DNA from: Geobacter sp.
GTDB taxonomy: Bacteria; Desulfobacterota; Desulfuromonadia; Geobacterales; DSM-12255
Direction of reading: 5' to 3'
DNA: 17,908 nt
Assembly (NCBI GenBank): GCA_012026855.1
Contig: VEOV01000328.1
Span: forward strand, 1 to 17,908
This document shows, piece after piece, positions 1-8,182 of this stretch; the stretch's first letter is position 1, and each line of letters opens with the position of its first letter. The position numbers and the translations under genes were made by a program. The notes under the pieces were generated by a model. That model was not told where the DNA came from. It worked only from the letters and a program-made list of their open reading frames with translations, and ran no database searches.

Positions 1-1976
1 CCAACAACAAGCCGATTCCCAAGCATTCCGCCTTCGGCCTGCCACGGGACTGCACCAAGTGCCATTCCGGCACGGTCGGCAAGCGGATGGATGTCATGGG
101 GCAGATGAAATCCAATTCACACCATGTGCAGGGTGTCGATGTGACCAACAAGCACTGTTACGCCTGCCACTGGGAATCTACGCCTGAAGGCCTGATCGAT
201 ACCCGCTACCACACCGGCTACAACTACAAAAACTACTCATCGGTCAAGAACGATTATGTCGATCTGGTTGTCTGGGGCGCCGGACAACGGCCGGCAGAGT
301 ACCGCGAATATTCGACTGCCACCGGCAGGGCCACGGTTACCAGGTTCATGGCTGCCAATATCGGCACAGCCGGAGAGCGGGCTGCCGTGGGCAAGGTCAC
401 CAATCACTGCATCTCCTGCCACAGCGACCAGAACGATGATACAGAGCCGGTTGGGGATAACCGTACACCGCGGCAGTATGCCTGGGACTACCAGAGCGTC
501 GCTTCCCGCTATGCCCAGCCTGGGGCTGTGACCGCCTGGGGGAAATACAACTCTGCCAGCTACCCCAATGCCAACAGGAAAGATACCGTTTCCAAGGCGT
601 TCTCTGCCCATGGCAATGCCGTACAGAACCAGGGGGGGTGGAGCAGTGCCACCGGCTACGACGGAGCGATACCGCTCAGCCGTGGGGCAAGCGGCACCAG
701 CAACATCGAATGCTTCGATTGCCATAACTCCCACGGCTCCAAGGTTGTCGGCACTACCACCAGCTACACCACCTTCAACGGCACCAACAACGGCGGCAAT
801 CTGAAGGAGACCAAGCAGAATATCGGTGGCTACAGCTTTGACTACAAGGCATCGGCCAACAATTCCGGAGTCAACCCCTACGGTGCCGGCGCCGGCCAGT
901 GTTTTGACTGCCACAACAGCCCGGCCAGCGGTACTGCCACCCCCAACGGCAAGACCCCGTGGGGTTACAACACCACTTTCGGGGCGACCGCTCCGGTCAT
1001 GGGTTACAAGGATACCCAGAGATTCGGCCAGGGAACCAAAGGTTCAACGGCCCGCTTTACTGAGCGGGATATCATGAAGACCATTGTCGGTGGTCACCTC
1101 AAGGCTTCCGAGCCGGCCGGTTCTCTCCCCCATCTGGCCAAGGAGAGCGGCACTGTCAGCAGCGGCGACAGCGTCACCATCACTGACAGCGGTAAAAGCT
1201 GGACAGCCAATCGCTGGCAGAACCTCTATCTGCTCATGACTGGCGGCAGCAACATCGGTCAGATAAGGCGGATAGCAGCCAACAGCGCCACAGCGCTCAC
1301 CCTTGCTGATCCCCTCTCGACAGCACCGGTTTCCGGCGACAGCTATCAGATTGTCCCCTATGCCATGCAGGTGAATGGCCTCTGCACGCCGTGTCATGAC
1401 CCGCATGGAGTCTCAAAAACCCTGGGTGACAATCAGAGGTATGCTGTGCCACTCCTCAAGGGGAGCTGGCTGACGGCGCCGTTCAAGGAAGACAGCCCGA
1501 CCGGACCGGGAACATATATTCCACAGTCGAACGTTAAATGGCGTACGGAGCGTAACACCTTTAACGGCGCCAAGATTAATGAAACTGACAGCCAGTTCGC
1601 CAATCTCTGCCTGAACTGTCACCCGAAACAGAATCTGACCGATGGCATCAAGAAGAATACTCCGTTCAAGTCGGTTGACCGGATTCATGAGTCGGTCAAG
1701 GGGTGGGCGAATAATGCCGAGCATGCCTACAGCTGCTCCAAGTGCCATCAGCCCCATAACTCCGGCCTGCCGCGGTTGATGCAGACCGACTGTCTCGCCG
1801 TCAAGCATCGTGGTAATGTTGCCTCAGGCGGAACTGCCGGTGGTGGCCGCGATGGACGCTTCCCGTTCGGTTATGGCACAGCTGATTACGACGCTGCCGT
1901 CTGCCATGGCGGGCCTACTGAAAACGGGACCAACTGGCCCAATAACCAGCAGTGGAACAACGTGACGCCATGGTAA
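1..1976 (+). CDS. Multiheme c-type cytochrome, 5' end outside window
   Basis: This is the C-terminal part of an exported multiheme cytochrome that should act in the periplasm or at the outer surface in electron transfer. The frame is open from the window edge (first full codon at position 3), and a CTKCH heme motif at 51-65 lies upstream of the first in-window ATG (87), so the true start is outside. Eight CxxCH motifs are visible, beginning at 51, 156, 408, 711, 900, 1383, 1608 and 1734. Several are followed by a second His (CFDCHNSHG, CTPCHDPHG, CSKCHQPH), typical of low-potential multiheme chains with bis-His ligation. A heme-free stretch of about 90 residues (roughly 1100-1365) looks beta-rich and is probably an inserted domain. 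The C-terminus carries a degenerate AAVCH (1893-1907). The next gene follows after 26 bp, suggesting an operon. The family subtype is uncertain because the N-terminus is missing. Confidence 0.93.
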   Translation, partial: NNKPIPKHSAFGLPRDCTKCHSGTVGKRMDVMGQMKSNSHHVQGVDVTNKHCYACHWESTPEGLIDTRYHTGYNYKNYSSVKNDYVDLVVWGAGQRPAEYREYSTATGRATVTRFMAANIGTAGERAAVGKVTNHCISCHSDQNDDTEPVGDNRTPRQYAWDYQSVASRYAQPGAVTAWGKYNSASYPNANRKDTVSKAFSAHGNAVQNQGGWSSATGYDGAIPLSRGASGTSNIECFDCHNSHGSKVVGTTTSYTTFNGTNNGGNLKETKQNIGGYSFDYKASANNSGVNPYGAGAGQCFDCHNSPASGTATPNGKTPWGYNTTFGATAPVMGYKDTQRFGQGTKGSTARFTERDIMKTIVGGHLKASEPAGSLPHLAKESGTVSSGDSVTITDSGKSWTANRWQNLYLLMTGGSNIGQIRRIAANSATALTLADPLSTAPVSGDSYQIVPYAMQVNGLCTPCHDPHGVSKTLGDNQRYAVPLLKGSWLTAPFKEDSPTGPGTYIPQSNVKWRTERNTFNGAKINETDSQFANLCLNCHPKQNLTDGIKKNTPFKSVDRIHESVKGWANNAEHAYSCSKCHQPHNSGLPRLMQTDCLAVKHRGNVASGGTAGGGRDGRFPFGYGTADYDAAVCHGGPTENGTNWPNNQQWNNVTPW

Positions 1977-1991
1977 GCGATTATTTCAACC

Positions 1992-1996
1992 GGAGA
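1992..1996 (+). promoter_or_regulatory. Ribosome binding site fixing the start of the giant FN3/propeller gene
   Basis: GGAGA lies six bases before the ATG at 2003. It favours that start over the upstream in-frame GTG at 1952, which would lie inside the cytochrome gene and put 17 extra polar residues in front of the signal peptide. Confidence 0.7.
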
Positions 1997-2002
1997 GTCA
2001 AG

Positions 2003-5000
2003 ATGACCTGTGATCATATGAGTAATCCGAAACAGAGCGGCTTTGCACAGCCCATTGCAATAATCTTGCGCAGCCTTGCCACTCTGCTCTTGCTGCTTTC
2101 CGCAACCGTTGCATTTGCCAAGGGGGGGGACACAGTTACCCCGTTCCCGGTCAGTGATCTCCAGCCTGGCAGACAGGAAGCAAAAGCCATGGCCAGGGAC
2201 AGCCTGGGGGATGTCATTGTTGTCGGTTACAACAATGTAAGTGGCATGAACAACGACTATCGCATAGTCAAATTAAGGGGGGACGGCAGCGGCATTGCCT
2301 GGCGTGCCTCGTTTGACAAGGGGGGCGGGGATGATCAGGCCCTGGCCGTGGCAGTTGATGGCAGCAACGATGTCATCGTTACGGGTACGGTCTGGAACCT
2401 CGCCAGCAAGGATATCCACACGGTCAAATACAGCGGTCTGGACGGCTCTGTGCTCTGGCAGCAGACCTGGAGCGGCTCCGCCGGTGGCGCTGATGTGGCG
2501 GCCGGCATTGCCATTGACGGGGCAGGCAACAGTTATGTGGCCGGATACACTGCCAACAGCGGCGGCAATGACGATTACCTGATCATCAAATATGCTCCTG
2601 GAGGGGGCGCTCCCCTCTGGGTTGAGATCTACAACTCACCCTATAACAGCAACGACCGGATTACCGCCATAGACGTCGGAATAGACGGTGTCGTCGTAAC
2701 AGGCGCATCCTCCAAGGGGGGCACCGACTATGACATGCTTACCCGAAAATATTCATTCGACAAGGCCCTGATGTGGGAACAGCGCAAGGCTTCAGCGTCA
2801 GCCGGGGATGACAGGGGGGTAACGGTCAAGTTTGATCAAGATGGCAACGTCATTGTGGCCGGTTATCTTTATAACGGGCAGAACAGCGAAATCTACACTG
2901 TCAAGTATGGAGCGGCCGCTCCTGGCGGGGTAGTGTGGGAGCAGCTGAACAGTCGCAGCGGCAGCAATGAACCGGCGGCGCTCTGGCTGGATGGCAGCGG
3001 CGACATCTATCTGACCGGACATGCCTATACCTATTCGGGCAATGAGGATATCTACACGGTTCGTTATGCCGCGGCAACCGGCTCAAAGGTATGGGAGAAA
3101 CTGTACGATTCGGGCAGTGAGTACACTGATGTTGCTGTTGCCATTACCGGCAGCACCGGCACGAGCGGCGATGTCTTTGTTGCCGGCTATACGGCAACCG
3201 GCAGCAATGATAACTTCACGACCCTTAAATACAAAAAGAGCAGTGGTGAGCTGGTTTGGCAGAAGAACTACCGGAGTCCGGACAACAGGAGCGCCCGTCC
3301 GGTCGGCATGGTCCTGCATCCGGCCGGGGACCCTCTTCTGGCCGGTTGGAGCGACACTGCTGCCAGCTCATTTGATTTTGTCCTGGTGCGCTACGACTTT
3401 GGCAAGGTCGACCCGCCGACCGGGCTGACTGCTGCAGCAACTTCCAACAGTGCCATTGCCTTGAACTGGCGGGACAATTCCGCCAATGAAACCGGCTTTA
3501 CCCTGGAACGGAAACTTGGTGAAAACGGCACATTTGCCCCCATAGCATCCCTGCCTGCAGATACCACTACCTACAGCGACAGCGGGCTTGATGGCAACAG
3601 TTACTACTATTACCGGCTCAAAGCAAACAGCAGTGTTGATGGTGACAGCGACTACAGCGGTGAAGCCCATGCCCTTACCAAGGTGGTCAGTTACGAATCC
3701 CCGGTCTGGGTCTATCAGTATAATGGCGCCGACAACAGGGAAGACGAAGCGGTCGGCATTGTCACCGGTAGTGATGACCACCCCATAGTGACCGGTTTCA
3801 GTGACCTAACCGAAGAGGGGGTCAGCGGCGCCTATTCCATGGATTACGTGACCATCAAGCTGGACCGGGCAACCAAGGCGGTCAAATGGAAAGCGGTCTA
3901 TGACAGCGGTGACGGCGGTACTGACATGGCTGCCGGCATTGCCCTTGACAACAACGGCGACGCCATTGTCACAGGCACTGCCTATCTTTCCGGCGGTTCT
4001 GACAAGAGTGATGACCTTTATACCATCAAGTACGGTTCAGCCGCTTTCAACGATCCAACCAGCAATCCGCCGACAACATGGGGCGCTCAGTACGGTACCC
4101 AGGCAGGCATTGACCAGGCAACTGCCGTGCAGACGGTCAAAGACGCTGCAAACAATATCGTCGTTATCGGCCATGGGGTGAATGCCAGTAACGACGAGGA
4201 CATGTTTGTCATCAAGTATGCCCCGGACGGTACCATGCCCTGGCCGCCGGTCGTTTACGACGGTGCGGCCCATGGCAATGACTATCCTTCGGCTGTAGCC
4301 TTCGACCCGTCCGGCAATATATTTATTACCGGTTCTATGGAAAATGCTGCCGGGAATTTCGATATCTACACCGCCAAGTACAGCGGTGCCACCGGTGCTC
4401 TTATCTGGTCGCAAATTCATGCCGGTGCAGGTGGTGGCGATGATCACGGTCTGTCACTGGCGGTTGACAAGGCCGGCAATGTCTATGTCACCGGGCACGC
4501 CGTCAATGCCGCCGGTAACGACGAGTGGCTGACCATCAAGTATGACGGCGCCGACACCTCGGCAAACCGTCTCATCTGGCAAGCGGTGCATAACGGCGCA
4601 GCTGCACCGGTAAACGGCAATGACCGGGCCATGGCCACTGCCCTGGATCCTGTTGATGGCGATCTGCTAGTGGCTGGGACATCGTATCGGACCCTCACTG
4701 ACAGCGATTTTCACCTGATCCGTTACAAGGCGGCTGACGGGGCGATCATCTGGGAGCGGAACTTTGATCGGCCGGCCAGATACGACTATGTGACCGCCAT
4801 GACTGTTGACTCATCAGGCTACATTTATCTGACCGGCAACAGCAGGAGCGGACTTGACAGTGATCCGGCCTTTGACAGCAGTTCCGACATTCTCAACCTG
4901 ATTTATGATTTCGAGGGGACCTTCCTTTCTGCCAGCGAATATGACGGGGGCAGAATGGACGAGGCCAGGGCAGTTGCTGCCAACTATCAGGGGGAAGCCT

Positions 5001-8000
5001 TTGTTGCCGGTGTGACATACAATGCCGCCAATCCGGATTACCTGGTGCTGAAACAGAAGAATAATTACATCCTGGTGCCGGCTCCGTTCCTGCCTGTACC
5101 GCAGAATGACTCCGGCAGGATTAATCTGACCTGGAGAATTAATACCCCGGGCACCTCTGCCAGTATCGAACGGACTGTGGGGCCAGTGCTGCAAACCAGC
5201 GTCTGGACACCTGTTGTCACGGCAGCCCCTGGAGTAGACAGCTACCTGGATAGCGGTCTGGCAGCCGGTACCAATTACTGCTACCGCATTTATGCTTTTG
5301 CCGGCAGCCTGAACTCCCGCACCATCATTACCTGTGCGACGACAACACTGGGGGCGCCGGTGCTTGAAGCGCCAGTTGTCAGTTCAGCCACTGAAATATC
5401 ACTTAACTGGAATCAGATTACCGGCAACATCGGTTACAAAGTCGAGCGCAAGATCGGCTCAGGGGCCTGGAGCGATTTGACTTTCAAGGGGGCCGGTGTC
5501 ACGACCCATACAGATTCGGGACTCAGCCCCGGAGTAATCTACGCCTACCGGATCAGTACGCAGAGTGCTGCCGGTTATTCGTTGGCCAGCAATATCCAGA
5601 GTGTGCCGACACTGCCGGCTGCGCCGTCAATCAATTCCTTTACGGGCATTACGGAAAGTGGGGTGACCGTCGGCTGGCTCGATGTGGCGGGTGAGACCGG
5701 CTACAGTCTCGAACGTAAGGAGGATACTGGCTCGGTGTGGGCAGAGGTGGGCACGAGAACGACCGATGTTGTTTCATTTGCGGAGAGCGGTCTCGCTGCC
5801 AACACTAAATATAATTATCGCCTCAGGGCATACAATGCTTCCGGCTATTCGGCCTACAGTGACATACAGACTACCATAACACGCTTTACACCGACTGTCT
5901 TGACGTCAGCTGCCGGCACGTCCAGTGACAAGATCAACCTGGTCTGGAACAATGTCCCGGGCAATACCGGATACACAGTTCAGTATGCCACTTGCTGGTA
6001 CAATAATGCCTCACAGGCAGCAACCTACTGTCCGAATACCGCCTATTACAATACTTCCTGGTCACATCTGGCGACCGTTGCTGCTGACATAACCACTTAT
6101 CAGGTTACCGGACTTGCTGCGGGCAGTGCATACCGGTATCAGATCATTGCCAATACGAGTGGTAACAACTCGAACCCGAGCAATGCCGTCATCGGCTGGA
6201 CGCAGATGAGCACGCCTGCTATCAGCGTCGCACCTGCATCGGAGACCTCACTCACAGTTTCATGGCCGGATATTTCCGGGGAGACGAACTATACCGTTGA
6301 AGGAAGACTCGGCTCCGGGAGCCAGTGGATCGAGCTTGCCGGCGGGGTGAATCTGGCTGCAAATACTGTGTCCTTCGATGCCACTGGACTTGCCCTTTCA
6401 ACAGAATACTGCTACCGGGTGAAGGCGCTGAGCAGTAACCCCAACGGCCCGCAGACAGTAACCAGTAATGAGCAATGCATGTATACGCCGCTTGCCGCTC
6501 CAATACTGGACGCGCCATCAGCGTCAGCAAGCCAGGTGAACCTTTCGTGGGGTAATGTTGCCGGGAATGCAGGTTATGAGCTGCAGCGGTGCGAATTTGC
6601 ATACCATGATAATCCGCAGAGTGCCGTTAACTTCTTAACAAATGAAGTCTACTGGCCGGTATGTACGATTCTGCCGGTTTTACCTGTTGATACGGTTACC
6701 TTCCAGGACACAGGCAGAACCGCTGGCTATACTTACCGCTACCGGATTCGGGATGTTTACAGCGGCGGCAACTCTGCCTGGAGCAGTGCTAAAACAATAA
6801 CCACCATCCCTCCCGGAACAGCCATAAACTCTATTACTGTAAATTCAACCAGTATCCTGACTGTCTCCTGGTCAAATGTCTACGGGGAGACGAGCTATAA
6901 CCTGCAGTGGAAAATCCGGACCGGCGCTGACTGCACTGCCGGAGACTGGAGCGCTCCATTAAGTTCGAATCAGAACAGCGCTGCGTATGTCCAAAGTGCC
7001 CTTGCTGCAGGCACGACTTACTGCTTCCGTGTGGCAGCCTTGAACGGTTCGGGAAGTTCAGCCTATAGTGCCCCGATGAGTCAGACAACTATGGCTGTTG
7101 CCCCTCTGCTTGGCCAACTTACCGGGGTGACTATCTCCCAGGCAGTTTTGAACTGGAATAATGTGACCGGCAATAATGGCTACAGAATCGAGAGAAAACT
7201 GACTTCTTCAGGTGTCTGGGCAGTTGTCAACACAACATCTGCCGATGTCTTCAGCTACACAGATACCGGCCTCACTGCAGGCTCGTTGTATTTCTACCGG
7301 GTAAGCACCATTAATGCTGCCGGTGCATCAGCGCCGAGTAACGAGCAGTCAGCCACTACCACACCTGCCGCGGTTACAGTCTCAGCCAGGACCGTTTCCG
7401 AAGACCGGATTGATCTTGTCTGGACCCTGGTACAAGGGGCGACAAACTACAAGATCGAACGGAAAGAGGGGGACGGCAGCTACGCTGAGATCAACAACGT
7501 GGCCGCAGGCTATGATGAAAATTACTGTGGTAACAGTTTCCCGACGCTGGCCTGCCCCTCACGGCTCCCCATGGTGACCAGCTTCCAGAATAGCGGCCTG
7601 ACCGGCAACACAACCTACTGCTACAAGCTCAATGCCTGGAATGCCAGTGGCGGCGATTCGGTCGACAGCAGCGAGCAATGTGCAACTACCATGAAAATTG
7701 CCAGCCAGAGTCTGAGCGCAGTGGCGCTGAACTCATTCAAGATCAGGTTGGACTGGACTCCGCAGGTCTGCTCGCCAAACCCTTGTGAAACACCGGACGG
7801 CTATGAAGTAGAGAGGATGGTGCGGGACGGCAACTGGGTGAAGATCGCCACTGTTGCCGCCGGGGTTACAACCTTTGTTGACAGAAGGGCAATTGATCCG
7901 ATCAAGCAGTATCGCTACCGGATCCGCTCTTATAGTGGTTCGTCAAGATCACCATATTCAGCTGAAGCGATTATTTACACCCCCCCATATACTGCAGGGG

Positions 8001-8017
8001 ATAATGTCAATCCATAA
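2003..8017 (+). CDS. Giant exported protein: two beta-propeller-like blocks plus eleven FN3-like domains
   Basis: A predicted 2004-residue secreted protein. The N-terminus is a signal peptide: Arg at 23, a Leu-rich core at about 25-36, likely cleavage after Ala-Phe-Ala (39). Residues about 70-465 hold eight copies of an SBBP-like repeat (pattern DxxGNxxVTGY...IYTVKY...LWxxxY). An FN3-like domain follows (about 470-562), then a second set of eight repeats (about 567-1020), then ten tandem FN3-like domains (about 1025-1996, each with an early Trp and a late YxYRI/YCYRV strand). No transmembrane anchor, LPXTG-type signal or enzyme motif is seen. Its place just behind a multiheme cytochrome suggests a cell-surface or extracellular scaffold, adhesin or cytochrome partner; that is inference. 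The terminator at 8131-8160 ends the unit. Domain assignment is solid at fold level, function unknown. Confidence 0.9.
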   Translation: MTCDHMSNPKQSGFAQPIAIILRSLATLLLLLSATVAFAKGGDTVTPFPVSDLQPGRQEAKAMARDSLGDVIVVGYNNVSGMNNDYRIVKLRGDGSGIAWRASFDKGGGDDQALAVAVDGSNDVIVTGTVWNLASKDIHTVKYSGLDGSVLWQQTWSGSAGGADVAAGIAIDGAGNSYVAGYTANSGGNDDYLIIKYAPGGGAPLWVEIYNSPYNSNDRITAIDVGIDGVVVTGASSKGGTDYDMLTRKYSFDKALMWEQRKASASAGDDRGVTVKFDQDGNVIVAGYLYNGQNSEIYTVKYGAAAPGGVVWEQLNSRSGSNEPAALWLDGSGDIYLTGHAYTYSGNEDIYTVRYAAATGSKVWEKLYDSGSEYTDVAVAITGSTGTSGDVFVAGYTATGSNDNFTTLKYKKSSGELVWQKNYRSPDNRSARPVGMVLHPAGDPLLAGWSDTAASSFDFVLVRYDFGKVDPPTGLTAAATSNSAIALNWRDNSANETGFTLERKLGENGTFAPIASLPADTTTYSDSGLDGNSYYYYRLKANSSVDGDSDYSGEAHALTKVVSYESPVWVYQYNGADNREDEAVGIVTGSDDHPIVTGFSDLTEEGVSGAYSMDYVTIKLDRATKAVKWKAVYDSGDGGTDMAAGIALDNNGDAIVTGTAYLSGGSDKSDDLYTIKYGSAAFNDPTSNPPTTWGAQYGTQAGIDQATAVQTVKDAANNIVVIGHGVNASNDEDMFVIKYAPDGTMPWPPVVYDGAAHGNDYPSAVAFDPSGNIFITGSMENAAGNFDIYTAKYSGATGALIWSQIHAGAGGGDDHGLSLAVDKAGNVYVTGHAVNAAGNDEWLTIKYDGADTSANRLIWQAVHNGAAAPVNGNDRAMATALDPVDGDLLVAGTSYRTLTDSDFHLIRYKAADGAIIWERNFDRPARYDYVTAMTVDSSGYIYLTGNSRSGLDSDPAFDSSSDILNLIYDFEGTFLSASEYDGGRMDEARAVAANYQGEAFVAGVTYNAANPDYLVLKQKNNYILVPAPFLPVPQNDSGRINLTWRINTPGTSASIERTVGPVLQTSVWTPVVTAAPGVDSYLDSGLAAGTNYCYRIYAFAGSLNSRTIITCATTTLGAPVLEAPVVSSATEISLNWNQITGNIGYKVERKIGSGAWSDLTFKGAGVTTHTDSGLSPGVIYAYRISTQSAAGYSLASNIQSVPTLPAAPSINSFTGITESGVTVGWLDVAGETGYSLERKEDTGSVWAEVGTRTTDVVSFAESGLAANTKYNYRLRAYNASGYSAYSDIQTTITRFTPTVLTSAAGTSSDKINLVWNNVPGNTGYTVQYATCWYNNASQAATYCPNTAYYNTSWSHLATVAADITTYQVTGLAAGSAYRYQIIANTSGNNSNPSNAVIGWTQMSTPAISVAPASETSLTVSWPDISGETNYTVEGRLGSGSQWIELAGGVNLAANTVSFDATGLALSTEYCYRVKALSSNPNGPQTVTSNEQCMYTPLAAPILDAPSASASQVNLSWGNVAGNAGYELQRCEFAYHDNPQSAVNFLTNEVYWPVCTILPVLPVDTVTFQDTGRTAGYTYRYRIRDVYSGGNSAWSSAKTITTIPPGTAINSITVNSTSILTVSWSNVYGETSYNLQWKIRTGADCTAGDWSAPLSSNQNSAAYVQSALAAGTTYCFRVAALNGSGSSAYSAPMSQTTMAVAPLLGQLTGVTISQAVLNWNNVTGNNGYRIERKLTSSGVWAVVNTTSADVFSYTDTGLTAGSLYFYRVSTINAAGASAPSNEQSATTTPAAVTVSARTVSEDRIDLVWTLVQGATNYKIERKEGDGSYAEINNVAAGYDENYCGNSFPTLACPSRLPMVTSFQNSGLTGNTTYCYKLNAWNASGGDSVDSSEQCATTMKIASQSLSAVALNSFKIRLDWTPQVCSPNPCETPDGYEVERMVRDGNWVKIATVAAGVTTFVDRRAIDPIKQYRYRIRSYSGSSRSPYSAEAIIYTPPYTAGDNVNP
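2207..3399 (+). repeat. First propeller block: eight SBBP-like repeats in the giant protein
   Basis: Eight successive coding repeats of about 45-55 residues, each with a (D/N)xxVxGx strand followed by an xxTVKY/LIIKY-type strand. The first strands read VIVVGY, VIVTGT, SYVAGY, VVVTGA, VIVAGY, IYLTGH, VFVAGY and PLLAGW. Eight copies fit one closed eight-bladed propeller; closure itself is inference. Confidence 0.75.
3700..5066 (+). repeat. Second propeller block: eight SBBP-like repeats in the giant protein
   Basis: Another eight repeats of the same type, separated from the first block by one FN3-like domain. The first strands read PIVTGF, AIVTGT, IVVIGH, IFITGS, VYVTGH, LLVAGT, IYLTGN and AFVAGV, each paired with a later YxxIKY/LIRY-type strand. 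The seventh and eighth copies are the most diverged. Confidence 0.75.
5074..7990 (+). repeat. Ten tandem FN3-like domains at the C-terminus of the giant protein
   Basis: Ten units of roughly 85-110 residues. Each has an early (L/V)(N/S)W strand, a GYxVERK-type strand, a (Y/F)xDSGL turn and a Y(C/R)YR(I/V) strand, the usual FN3 order. Several carry extra loops with paired cysteines. The last unit ends a few residues before the stop codon. Confidence 0.8.
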
Positions 8018-8130
8018 AAATAGCTGACGGCACGGAGTTTCTGCAAAACCTCTCTCCCTCGGGGAGGATAAAACAGACAGAGGATGGCTCCTTAAAGATA
8101 ATAATAAGGAATTGATGCAAGGGTTAAACA

Positions 8131-8160
8131 AAAAGGGCTGCTCGAAAGAGCAGCCCTTTT
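8131..8160. terminator. Bidirectional rho-independent terminator
   Basis: A perfect 13-bp stem (AAAAGGGCTGCTC) closes a GAAA tetraloop, with A-rich 5' and T-rich 3' arms. It can therefore stop the plus-strand cytochrome/FN3 unit (stop at 8017) and the converging minus-strand transporter gene (stop at 8183). Confidence 0.92.
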
Positions 8161-8182
8161 GTTGTGTGAGGAGAGGTGGCTG

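Noticed and set aside
237..914. A 225-codon open frame on the minus strand inside the cytochrome gene
   Set aside because: It lies opposite a region with regular heme motifs, has no domain signature and low-complexity Ala/Val/Gly composition; it is a shadow of GC-rich coding DNA.
1952..2002. GTG at 1952 as the start of the giant FN3/propeller gene
   Set aside because: It overlaps the cytochrome gene and would add a charged extension before the signal peptide; ATG 2003 has GGAGA at ideal spacing.
8054..8066. Small hairpin CTCCC-TCG-GGGAG after the giant gene
   Set aside because: Only five base pairs and no T-tract; the strong terminator at 8131-8160 explains termination.
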